Positions 23,912 through 33,444 of a stretch of DNA of 64,000 nucleotides are shown piece after piece. Each line of letters begins with the position of its first letter. Position 1 is the first letter of the stretch. The notes below the pieces were generated by a model, which searched no databases, was not told the DNA's origin, and saw nothing but the letters and a program-made list of their open reading frames with translations. The stretch covers positions 47,704,540-47,768,539 of the forward strand of contig CM040432.1 of NCBI GenBank assembly GCA_022702705.1, read 5' to 3'. The position numbers and the translations under genes were made by a program. The DNA comes from Papilionanthe hookeriana x Papilionanthe teres. Its lineage: Eukaryota; Streptophyta; Magnoliopsida; Asparagales; Orchidaceae.

Positions 23912-24289
23912 AATTTAAAGAACCTGTGTAATATAAACCCCGTTTAATACTTTCATATTAAGCGGGGAATTTGTCGGCTTATAAAATTGGTTCGCAGTAC
24001 CAAACGGATGTCACAAAACTTCTAGTTTATTTGATCGAGCCCCACAGTCAATGCAGTGTGTCTATCCTTAGGGATAGATACATGGTTTATGGTGCGGTGC
24101 TCGTTTATATAAACTATTTGGGATGTGAGATCGGTTCAATCTCAAATTTAAAATTATTTTCAAAATCAAATACTACTTTCTAAATTATATATATATATTT
24201 AAATTAAATTTAAAATTTAAATTCGCCGACAACTTCTGTTAGGCGACCCCTTTTAAAAATACAACACAACCTAAAAATAAGTGCCGACA
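23912..24289 (+). repeat. Truncated 5' LTR of Tat-1
   Basis: Matches 44,441-44,819 (aatttaaagaacctg ... gtgccgaca), which is the end of the long LTR. Only the last 378 bp survive. The open frame at 23,971-24,183 is inside the LTR. Confidence 0.85.
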
Positions 24290-24294
24290 ACTTC

Positions 24295-24312
24295 TGGCGA
24301 CTCCGCTGGGAC
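24295..24312 (+). promoter_or_regulatory. Primer-binding site of Tat-1
   Basis: TGGCGACTCCGCTGGGAC lies 5 bp after the LTR end GTGCCGACA. It begins with TGG, complementary to a tRNA CCA end, and resembles the tRNA-Arg-type PBS that I recall for Tat/Ogre elements. The second unit lacks it. Confidence 0.7.
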
Positions 24313-24813
24313 AATTCCTCTCTCCATTATAATCAAATAATTCTGCTTTCAAAAATCTGAAGTGTATCCATATCCCTCGTGGATCAAACTACCCTTCTTT
24401 CCGTTGGAATACTATGTTCATTTCTATCTTGAATGAGTATAGCCAACATTCTCTCGGATTTAGGAGCCACTGTTTAGACACCCCTAAACAGAGAGGTTCC
24501 GAGATCCTTTTACCTCATTTTTGAGGTGGGGTGGACCCCCAATAGGTGTTAGTTTAGGAATGATCCTTCGAGTCGGGAAGTCTTGCTTAAGACTTTCTTT
24601 TCCTTTCTGAATCGGATTCCTTACCTTCTCTACACCTTTGAACATTCCGTTCTAAATAAACAAACCCTCTAATAAGTGATTCTTTTAACAAATGATTCTT
24701 TCTTATAAATACATGAACAAAGAATGAGTTCGGACTCTTTTCAATTCCTTTCTTTTCGTCCTAAAGAAAAGAAGCATAACTTGGGACTGATAACCAGAAT
24801 CTACCTTGCAGAA
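24313..24813 (+). other. Tat-1 leader with splice-acceptor-like end
   Basis: Untranslated leader. From about 24,430 (aatgagtatagccaac) it matches 46,276 onward in unit 2; before that the two units differ. The last bases before the ORF start (ctaccttgcag at 24,801-24,811) look like a 3' splice site. An alternative in-frame upstream start at 24,724 would extend the ORF by 30 residues. Confidence 0.5.
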
Positions 24814-25712
24814 ATGGAAGCCCCGAAACCGATTTTCTCCTTCACCAACGGACCGGACTTCGCCGTCTATAAGGATGAGCTGCCCGACAATGGGGTCATC
24901 CGATTTGGACAGGAATTCGAAAACACGAACGTCAAGGTCACCGACGTCTCCCTCTTTGCACTGACGAACAAGGTATCTGAAGCTGAGGAACCACTGCTTG
25001 AGTTCAACCTTAGGTCGACCCAAGAGTTTCCTCCCCCGCAAAGGGTCCCGACTAGAGGAGTACTCGTTGTCCACAGAGGACCTGCTCTTACTACCCCCAC
25101 CGGTCTAGTTGTTTCGCACCTACCCCGACTTCTCGCCAAATCAAAGGGGAAAGAAATCCGAACTATGGTAAACTCCGTTACCGTGGAGGGTACGGATCTT
25201 CCCGTAAGACCTTCTATCTTCGAAATCGGGTCCAAGTTCAAAGATTCCGTCGCCGACAAAGACCCAAAGAAGAAATAGAAATAGAAGGATCGCCAGTGGA
25301 AGCCGTAGCCGCCGAGATTACTTTCCCGGAGGAAATTCCGCAGTTGCCGAATATACACCGCTACCGAATATACACCACCGCCCGACTACATACCACTTTC
25401 GGGAGGAAGCAGGTTCCATCCCCTCTCCGCCGCGAGGATGAGGAGAATGTTCGCAAGATTGTCGCCACATTACCTCAGCCCGCATACTACAACGATAGCC
25501 GCAAGAAAAGAACTAGAACTACACCGTTTGCTCGACCGCAAACTTTGGTAGAAAAGCTAGCAAGGAAGGAAAACCGCCCCGTGTCGGAAATTCTACGAAG
25601 GATAGGGCGGGTGCCGGCCAAATCCCGTCTCGGGCCCCGAGTAGAACCCGCCATCATGATAGAAAAGCCAAGCAAGAGAATGAAGGCTAGCCCGCCCGTC
25701 GTAGTATCGTGA
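24814..25712 (+). CDS. Tat-1 extra ORF upstream of gag
   Basis: Two open pieces: 24,814-25,278 starting MEAPKPIFSFTNGPDFAVYK, and 25,296-25,712 starting MEAVAAEITF. A frame break and tandem TAG codons at the joint (aaatagaaatag) are shared by both units, so that break is not a random single-copy error. The first piece is acidic with a proline/threonine-rich tail ending DKDPKKK. The second is basic (RKKRTRTTPF, KPSKRMKAS). I recognise no domain. An ORF in front of gag is known for Ogre elements, and the position fits that. The start at 24,814 is chosen because it directly follows a splice-acceptor-like CTTGCAG and is conserved in unit 2 (46,657). Function unknown. Confidence 0.6.
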
Positions 25713-27500
25713 TTACAGATTAGGGAGGATACCACCTTCCAAAGCATTTGGCCGATGCGACCATCTCGGTCGTAGACCTTCCGTCGCTAGAAGGATGGTG
25801 TGGCGTCCCCACTACGGGGCAACTGAGATCGAAACAGCAGCCCCGAGAGAGAAAGTCTCACCAGAGGCCGGAATCGAAGAAAGTGCTACCGCAATAAAGG
25901 GGACTCGTGAAAAGGGACCCGGCAACCATCGCATGACAACCGCAAAGATACACGTAAAGCTCCGCTAGAAGATGCCATGGAAAAGCCGAGAACCGACATC
26001 CGACGGTCGGCGAAAGAAAGAGAAGAAAAGTTCGGAGATGAGATCGACTCATCGGAATTCATGGACAACGAATATGCAGAAATCAACATGGTTGAGACAC
26101 GAGCTTCATCAGCCTTCACAAGGTGCTCTCCGCAACGCAGAAAGAGAGGAGCCGGAACCGATGAAGAGACAGCCTCGTGAAAAGGACGACACGATCGCTC
26201 AAATGGCGAAGAGGATGGAAGAGATGGCCATAGCTCCGGCCACTCTCCGCAGTCAAGTACAACCACATAGAGAAACACCCCTGTGAGGTCATTCACATCG
26301 TAGACGGAGGAAAGGAGATTACATCCGTCAATGGGGATGACCAGCTAAAAATGATACAACACAAAGTATGATCCCTGAAAAGGATATCAAGAACTTGCGT
26401 AGAGCAAGAAAGTGCGAGAAGCCTTAGCACAATCGAAGAACGGGACATCTATTCGGACGGGTAGACCTTACCCGAAGAATTCGACACCGTCCAATACCCG
26501 AAAGGCTTCGTACCACATCTCGTTTAAGACCTTCGACGGAACCGGGAACCCTCGACAAGATGTTGCACACTTTCGTGCCGGCTGTTGCAATGCCGGCGGG
26601 AGCGATGCATTACTCTTCCGACGGCTTCGTTAGCAGTCCGTCAGAATCGCCTTCGACCGGTATGCGAATTACCCAACGGTTCCGTGAAGACATTCTCGCA
26701 GCTAGAGAGCCTCTTCATTAAGCGATTTGTCCGGAGCTTCAAGCACCACATCACTATAAGTGATTTAGTGGTAGAAAAACAAAGGCCGAATGAAACTCTA
26801 GTGGATTACATACTTCGATGGAGAAATTTAAGCATGAAGTGTGAACCACAACCGCAAGAACAACATGCAGCTCAGCATCTTGCTTAAAAGCATTCACGGC
26901 CCGATAAGCACTTCTCCTCAAGGGATTCACTATTAAGACTTTTGAGAAGTTGTTAAGCAAGGCCGGAAGCTTGCAAGAAGAGGCGAAGCAATTAAGTTTT
27001 GCCGACAAGACGGACAAGCGTAAGCCGGTGAAGACTTTCGAAAAGAAATCCGGGTCGTTGCAAGCAGTTGACAAAGGCAAACAACCGATGCAAATACCAC
27101 CGGAACGGCCGCGGCAACCACAACAAGATTACCAAAGCAACCCCGATCCAGCCTATCGGCCGTCTCCGCAAGTATGAACAACCGTCTCGTCCGCAACGTA
27201 CATCGAGGGAGCTTCGAGCAGCAGAATATCCGTTCAAAAATGAAGCAAGCATCGAAGATGTTCCGTAGCTTAATGAAAACTCCTGCATTTCCAACTGCCG
27301 CAGCCCAAAAGACCGAGAGGAAGTCAACAAGAAAGGTGATCCCAACTTTCGCCCCTACCATCGGATGCTCGAGCACAAGATAGAAGATTATATTACCTTT
27401 AAAAGTTGGCTCAACGACAACCTTCGGAAAGGAAATATAACAATCCCGAAGGAGTACATGAAGGAACCCTGTAAAGGAGGTTCCGTCAATGTTATCTCAA
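25713..27500 (+). CDS. gag: Tat-1 gag (frame-broken)
   Basis: Gag forms the particle that packages element RNA. The N-terminal part (about 25,960-26,290) is charged and probably coiled (KEREEKFGDEIDSSEFMDNE; MAKRMEEMAIAPATLRSQ). The retrotransposon gag core lies at about 26,430-26,990: GRPYP, FKTFDGTGNPRQ at 26,523, AHFRAGCCNAGG, then ELPNGSVKTFSQLESLFIKR, VEKQRPNETLVDYILRWR and FEKLLSKAGSLQEEAKQLSF in successive frames. A Q/P-rich basic linker follows. A zinc knuckle of C-x2-H-x4-H-x4-C type is seen at about 27,351-27,392 (CPYH...GHKIED). Unit 2 has the last third open in one frame (48,568-49,134). Several frame breaks differ between the units and sit at CAG/CTG or CGG words. Confidence 0.8.
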
Positions 27501-28200
27501 CCGATCCCGTCATCCCGATAGATCCCTATGCAACCGACGATGGATGGACTACCGCTCTCGACGAGATCTTCGAAGAAGATTTTAGACAATATCCGAACCG
27601 CTTCGGTGCGAGCTTCAATTCGTAGTTCGAGACTCGTTAAGCCGGTACTATCACTTGCGATAGAAGAACCACCTCGACAGAGACAATCGAAGAGAAGAAG
27701 AAAATCGACGAAGAAGAGGGGACCGAGATTCCTAAGGCTGGGACTAGTGGGCCGCTTATCCTAAGATAGTTGCTTCCGATTCGGGGAGAAATCCCTCGAA
27801 CCTCCGATTTTGTATGATTATCTCGCTCACTTCGGTGGGATCATATAATGATAAGGGTGATGGCGTTGGCTACGTTTCGATCGTTTCTAACGATTACGTA
27901 ACTAGCGACAATCCGGGCGTCGATTTCGATACCAACAACAATTCTCAAATCATACACGATCTCGACAAGCAAAATGACGAAGAAGACATCCATTAAGGAG
28001 GCTACGAGAGCTCAACAAGCAACGACTCTATCTGTGAGTTTCGAGGAGCTCCAGTTACGATAGAGTTAGAGCCTTCAGATTTTTAAGATAATCCGAAGAG
28101 CCTACCATTCCGATTCGAGAAGAAACACCAAAGAACTCAACACTAGATTCGAAGAAATTACGAAGTCAACTCGAGAAGTGGAAGAGTTCTACCTCCGAGA
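27501..28200 (+). other. Tat-1 linker between gag and protease
   Basis: Coding-like but broken and without a recognised domain. Pieces include VISTDPVIPIDPYATDDGW (just before and into this stretch), a basic KRRRKSTKKRG run near 27,690, and an acidic stretch FDTNNNSQIIHDLDKQNDEED near 27,930-27,990. It probably belongs to the same polyprotein. Confidence 0.5.
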
Positions 28201-29500
28201 ATGGGTCCAAAAGACAAAGGAAAGCGTGTGGTTGTTCAAGAAGAACCAACCCCAGCAGAAGAAATACCCATTCGAGAAGAAGCCGAGACGCAGGAGAACA
28301 AAGTGGACTACAACGTGCTAGCCCATCTTAGGAAACTACCGGCCAAACTGAGCATCTACGATGCTCTCATCTTATCAAAGGAGATGAGAGAAGCTCTGAT
28401 CAAGGCCTTACTTGATCCGGAAATTTGCTTAGCTCAAATGGCCGGAGATTCCTTAGATGAGGTTTGCTCGTTAAAGGAACAGCGAGGTGTTACCTTCACG
28501 TGACAATGACCTACTACTTGGGATGCGAGATCACAACCGACCATTGTACATTTCGGCTATAATCGGGAAGTTTACACTCTTCGCAGTTTTGGTGGATCCA
28601 GGAGCATCAATCAATATAATGAGTCTTCGAACACTAAGCATACTTGGAAATTGATGCTCGTGAGCTCGAGGCCGACAAAATGTTATTAAGAGGATTCAAC
28701 CGTAAAGGAGAAAGAGCCCCTGGTCAATAACGCTACCGATGAAGACCGGTGATTTAGCAAAGACAACCGCAAAATTTCATATAATCGATTCGAAACGTCG
28801 TTCAACGCTCTACTCGGGCCGACCATGGATACATGAAAACAGGATGGTACCATCATCTCCGCATCGTTGCATCAAGTATTACGATGGAGGGGAACAAGTG
28901 CATCAAAGGCGACTTACAACCATTCTCCGTACATGAGATTGGAATCCATGAAGATGCAACTTATTATGCACCGCCAAAGAAAACGATCTTCTCCGCAGAT
29001 ACCATAACAAATGAAGCAAAGAAAGTTCGAGACAATGAAGAACCCGAAGTTCTAGTCCAACAGCCACTCACCACTCCCTTCCGGCGAGATGGTGAAGGTT
29101 TCTCCACAACTCGCATCCGAGGTCGAGGCCGGGGACGAGGCCGTGGTAGAGACGTTAGGACAGCTGGACGAGAAAACCAACCGTCAATGTTGATCGGGAA
29201 GATAGTTCCAAGAAGAAAAAGAAATCAAGCAAGAAGCAAGCAACAATAAGTCGAAAGAAGCCGCAATACAAGATCTCCCTCGAAGATGAAAAGAACGAAG
29301 AATACAAATCAATGTACGAGAAGATTAACCACTACGTACATACTATGACCCTAACTCCGATCCATTCTAATAAGATCGAGGGTATGGAGGTCAAAGAGGT
29401 ACGTAGTGACCGTGCAAAGCCGATCAAATTCTACCGCGGTGCTTCTTCCTCCAAAACCGAAAATAATGTACAATTCGAAGATGTCACTTCATCGAATTAA
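28201..29500 (+). CDS. pol: Tat-1 aspartic protease region and following RG-rich linker
   Basis: The retroviral-type protease cuts Gag-Pol. 28,201-28,503 is open and ends in the typical Tat lead-in (NVLAHLRKLPAKLSIYDALI, SKEMREALIKALLDPE). The active site is V-D-P-G-A-S at 28,592-28,609, a D-P-G form in place of D-T/S-G, which I recall as usual for this lineage. The flap and C-terminal part follow (AKFHIIDSKRRSTLYSGRPW, 28,760-28,830). Then GDLQPFSVHEIGIHEDATYY and an arginine-glycine run (29,119-29,152, RGRGRGRGRGR). A lysine-rich segment reaches NHYVHTMTLTPIHSNKIEGM. Frames shift at least three times. The RG run is an RNA-binding-like composition; its role here is inference. Confidence 0.75.
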
Positions 29501-30785
29501 TGGAATTACCTTTTGAGTGGTACTCTTCCCGTGTTCAAAATTTAATTCAGCCGTGGTTTCTTACCTCGACAATGGACAAAAGGTCAATCTCAACATTTTG
29601 AAAAGTTATGGAATAACTCCGGTCGTCCTCCCAATTCAAAGTATGGACTCGGATTCGGCACAGTAGGGTCAGTTGACGATACTGAATTTTGCTTGGTTAT
29701 CACTTGCGAACCTAAGGAAAATTGCATGGAAACTACAGATGAACTCGAAGATTTACAAATTGGAGACGCTCCACCAGAATTCGAAGAAGAAATTAAATCC
29801 ACAATAGATGAGTTAATGGAAGTTAACTTAGGTACTAGCGAAGAGCCTAGACCTACCTTTGTTAGCTCCTTACTCAACAAAGAAGACTCCGAAGAAATAA
29901 TCAAATTGTTAATGGAATTTAAGGACTGTTTTGCTTGGAACTATGATGAGATGCCAGGATTAGCCCCGTAGGTTGCAGATTCACAAGCTAGGAGTGGATC
30001 CTACTTCGTTCCGACCGACAAGGTCCCGGAAGAATGCGTTTAGAAATCGAACAACAAGTCATACTCGAAGTTAAAAAGCTAATAGACGCTAAATTTGTCC
30101 GTGAAGAACAATACCCGACTTGGCTAGCCAATGTAGTGCCGACCGGAAAGAAGAATGGTCGGATCGAATTTGTGTGGACTTCGTAGATTTAAACAAGGCA
30201 TGTCCAAAAGATGAATTCCCTCTACCGATTCCAGAACTGATGATCGATATTGCTTCGACACATGAAATATTCTCGTTCATGGATGGATCTTCAGGATACA
30301 ACCAGATAAAATGGCTCCAGAAGATGAAAATCTTACAACATTCAGAACGCCGATCGGAGTATTTTGCTACACAGTGATGCCATTCGGACTGAAGAACGCA
30401 GGAGCAACCTACCAAAGAGCAATGACAAGAATTTTTGATGATCTCATCCACAATCAAGTCGAATGCTACGTGGACGATGTCGTCATCAAAAGCAAAGTAA
30501 AGGAAAACCACCTCGTATGATTTGAGAATTGTTTTCGAACGATTAAGACAATTTAACCTTAAGATGAATCCCTTAAAATGCGCCTTCGGCGTCACCTCCG
30601 GAAATTCTTAGGATTCGTTGTCCGACATCGTGGAATTGAAATCGATCCGGAGAAGATTAAAGCTACCTTAGAAATGCCACCTCCCAAAACCTTAAAACAA
30701 TTACGATCTTTTCAAGGGAAGCCGGCATATCTTCGACGCTTTATCTCAAACCCGTCAGTAGGTGTCGACCTTTCTCGGCACTAGT
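29501..30785 (+). CDS. pol: Tat-1 reverse transcriptase (frame-broken)
   Basis: Copies element RNA into DNA. An N-terminal connection with acidic residues is open at 29,693-29,971 (EEEIKSTIDELMEVNLG, FKDCFAWNYDEMPGL). Core blocks follow: RICVDFVDLNKACPKDEFPL (30,165-30,225), motif A FMDGSSGYNQIK (30,277-30,310), RTPIGVFCYTVMPFGLKNAG (30,341-30,400), and the catalytic Y-V-D-D at 30,467-30,478 followed by VVIKSK. Then RLRQFNLKMNPLKCAFG-like, FLGFVVRHRGIEIDPEKIKA (30,605-30,665) and the thumb. YVDD and the motif A aspartate are intact. Frame breaks between blocks lie at CAG/CTG or CGG words, several of them not shared with unit 2. Confidence 0.85.
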
Positions 30786-31200
30786 TAAAAAGGACGCCAA
30801 ATTTATTCGGGAAGAGAAATGCCGTAAGGCCTTCGAAGACATTAAACAATATTTAATGACACCTCCCGTCTTAGCGCCCCGGCCTCGGTAGACCGCCGAT
30901 ACTTTACACCGCGGCTTTAGACGACTCTCCTGAGCCCCGTTAGCCTGTGTCAATGATGAGGGTAAAGAAAATGCTCTTTACTACTTAAGCCGTCGTTTAC
31001 TTCCGACGCGAAGTAAGGTATCCCGCAATTGAAAAGCATTGTTTGGCCCCGATCTTCGCCGCTCAAAAGCTCGGGCACTACATGCTTTCTCATAAGGTCA
31101 ACTTGATTTCGATGTTTAATCCATTGCAATACTCGATGACTCATCCAACACTTTCCGGCGGACTTGCCGATGGTCAATGATATTATCGCAATTCGATATA
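30786..31200 (+). CDS. pol: Tat-1 RNase H domain (frame-broken)
   Basis: Standard Ty3/gypsy RNase H after the RT connection: KKDAKFIREEKCRKAFEDIK (30,787-30,850), YLMTPPVLA, then LACVNDEGKENALYYLSRR (30,940-31,000), YPAIEKHC (31,020) and KLGHYMLSHKVNL (31,067-31,110). It removes RNA from the RNA-DNA hybrid. The first acidic box is disturbed by indels near 30,890-30,930. Unit 2 keeps LDDSLGAPLACVNDEGKE open there (52,691-52,933). Confidence 0.75.
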
Positions 31201-31900
31201 ACTTTCGTGCCTCGCGTGCCGTAAAGGGACAAGTCTTAGCGGACTTCCTCGCAAAGACACCCTTTGCCGGCCGAATCTCCTCTCAATGACGATCCGCGAT
31301 GAACAAATAATGAACCTAGAAGACCTTGATGATCGACGTTGGGAATTATATTTCGACGGAGCATCTTCAAGCACACAAAGACGAAGAATCACAAGTGATA
31401 GTGCCCGGTAAGGCGGAATCGGGCTAATCTTTATAACACCGGAGCGGGGATGTTAAGATACTCCTACCACTCGACGAACCGTGTACAAACAACGGCAGAA
31501 TACGAAGCCCTCATAACGGGATTGGAATTAACCATTCAAATGGGGTTAACAGACATCAACATCTTCGGGGATTCACAAGCTTAATCATTCAACAGATTGC
31601 CGGACAATACATAATTTTTAAACCAAGACTCGAACAATACTTCCAAAGATGCCATACAAGCTTGTTGGAACAGATTCCAAATGTGACATTTTACAAAATT
31701 CCCGTAAAAGAGAATACTTTAGCAGACATGCTTTAGCCCGTCTCGCAAAAGAATTTGCTCGTTTGCAAGATGAATCGATGGAAGTGTCGGCTCATGGACG
31801 TCAGGTCCTATCACAACTCGACATAGACACAATACACAAATCAGCAAAAGAAAAAGAATCAACAGAAGCAGTGACGTAAAAACACGTAAGATCAGCGACA
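31201..31900 (+). CDS. pol: Tat-1 second, archaeal-type RNase H (aRNH)
   Basis: A second RNase H between the first one and integrase, diagnostic of the Tat lineage. The acidic D of the ELYFDGASS box is present (31,343-31,369). Next come GGIGLIF-type and EYEALITGLELTIQMG (31,500-31,550), then DINIFGDSQ with the catalytic Asp (31,554-31,580), and ENTLADMLARLAKEFARLQD (31,713-31,772). Indels split it into several frames. The extra domain is thought to have replaced or supplemented the degenerate first RNase H. Upstream residues (NFRASRAVKGQVLADFLAK) form the usual linker into this domain. Confidence 0.8.
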
Positions 31901-32025
31901 GCCATCGATGAACTACCCGCAAACAGAAAGCTACCAGACGATAGGTCGCTAGCCCATCGATCAAGAAAAGAACTCGTCCTACGCATTAATAAACAACACA
32001 TTATACGGAGAGGTCTTTTGATCAA
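31901..32025 (+). other. Linker between aRNH and integrase
   Basis: Coding-like but broken. Pieces resemble the ELVLRINKQHIIRRGLLIKC type lead-in to the integrase zinc finger. Confidence 0.45.
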
Positions 32026-33147
32026 ATGTGGCTAAGGTGCCTAAGCGGGTCCGAGGCCCGTGAAATTGTTAAAGAGGTGCATTCAGGACTCCGTGGCGCT
32101 CACCAGCCGGGTCCAAAGATGAAAATGAAAATTAAGAGACTAGGGTACTACCGGCCCTCGATGATGACCGATCGCATGAAAATCGCCAAGAGCCGTCACC
32201 AATGCCAAGTGCACGGAGTGGTTCTACACCAACCTCCAAATGTGCTACACCCGACAATTGCGTCGCGGCCATTCGAATGTTGGAGCACGTATATAGTGGG
32301 TCCGATAGAACCACCATCTTCGAAAGGACATTGTTTCATTCTTGCGGCTACAAATTACTTTTCCAAGTGGGCGTAGCGGTTCCACTTAGAGAAGTGAAAG
32401 CACACCACGTGCTACGCTTTTCAAGAACCAAGTTGTCTACCATTTCGGAGTGCCGCGCAGATCATCTCGTATACTGGGTCGCATTCGAAGTACACAAATC
32501 AACAATTTTGTCAGGAGACACGGAATCGATTGGCGATACTCAACAATTTACTACCCAAGAGCAAATGGCCTCGCTGAGGCTTTTAATAAAACTCTCGTTC
32601 TAATCTTAAAGAAAACCTTGGACGATAATAAGAGAAATTGGCACGAGAAATTGTTAGAAGCCTTATGGGCCTACCGGACAACTTTCGTAACTCCTACTCG
32701 AAGCTACACCTTACGCTCCGGTGTATGGGTCCTAGGCAAGTGTTACCTTTAGAGGTTCAGCCTTCCTTCACTCGGAATTGCAGCTTGCAAACAAGATCAC
32801 GACAGAAGAAAACACCGCATTACGACTCGAAGAATTAGAAAGCTTGAAGGGAAAAGACTTGCAGCCGCAAATGTAATTTAGAACTATACCAAGCTAAGAT
32901 GGTTCAAGCCCATGACAAACCGGTCCGCCCAAGAACCTTCAAAGTTGGTGACTTAGTTCTCGTTCTCAAGAGACCTATTCTCGCACACCGCAAGATAGGA
33001 GGAAAATTTGAACCCACTCGAGAAGGACCATTTCGTGGTCGAAGCAAGTATACTCGGGAGGTTCCTACCAGCCTAGTGAATCGCTGTGGAGAACGACATA
33101 TGCTTCCGATCAACGGACGATACTTGAAAAAGTATTACGCTACCTGA
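32026..33147 (+). CDS. pol: Tat-1 integrase (frame-broken)
   Basis: Joins element DNA to the genome. The HHCC zinc finger is seen as EIVKEVHSGLRGAHQPGPKM (32,062-32,121) and KSRHQCQVHG (32,190-32,218). The catalytic core starts at about 32,280 with STYIVGPIEPPSSKGH, where the expected first Asp reads Tyr (32,290-32,292). The second Asp block reads IISYTGSHSK-like with Tyr at 32,470-32,472. The third acidic block ANGLAEAFNKTL is intact (about 32,562-32,596), then LLEALWAYRTTFVTP. The C-terminal part is RTFKVGDLVLVLKRPI (32,932-32,980) and ends YLKKYYAT with TGA at 33,145. Both lost aspartates arise from CAGAT-to-CGTAT-type differences, also present in unit 2. Confidence 0.85.
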
Positions 33148-33444
33148 TGTTTCGAAGGAATGAAATCTTCATCCCTAAGAAACACGAGCGAAGTAATTAC
33201 TTATGATTGGGTCCGAACCCAAAAATAATAAAATGTGTTAAAATAAATAAAGTCATGATAATATGTTTTCCTTGTTTTCTTTTCCAAATCAAAATCTCTT
33301 CCCCGATCTTATCCTACTTCATTCCCGTTAAATTTGAAAATAAAATATATATATATATAAAAAATGTGTCTTTAATAAACATTTTCTTAATGTTCTTGTT
33401 CTTAAGTACAACCCCCGATCCTTTTCCTCGTCTTTTCGCAGGAA
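33148..33444 (+). other. Spacer between integrase and AlkB ORF
   Basis: AT-rich spacer with a TATATATATA run (33,347-33,358) and a pyrimidine-rich end. No gene of its own. Confidence 0.6.
33422..33441 (+). promoter_or_regulatory. Splice-acceptor-like site before the AlkB ORF
   Basis: A pyrimidine-rich run (ttttcctcgtcttttcgcag) ends in GCAG at 33,441, four bases before the ATG at 33,445. The same site is at 55,279 in unit 2. It could let the ORF be expressed from a spliced RNA that skips gag-pol. Confidence 0.5.

Noticed and set aside
24703..25358. Minus-strand open frames opposite the upstream ORF
   Set aside because: Shadows of the plus-strand ORF; the plus frame begins behind an acceptor-like site and is conserved.
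26754..27376. Minus-strand open frames of 108-147 codons opposite gag
   Set aside because: Shadow frames; the plus strand carries clear gag motifs.
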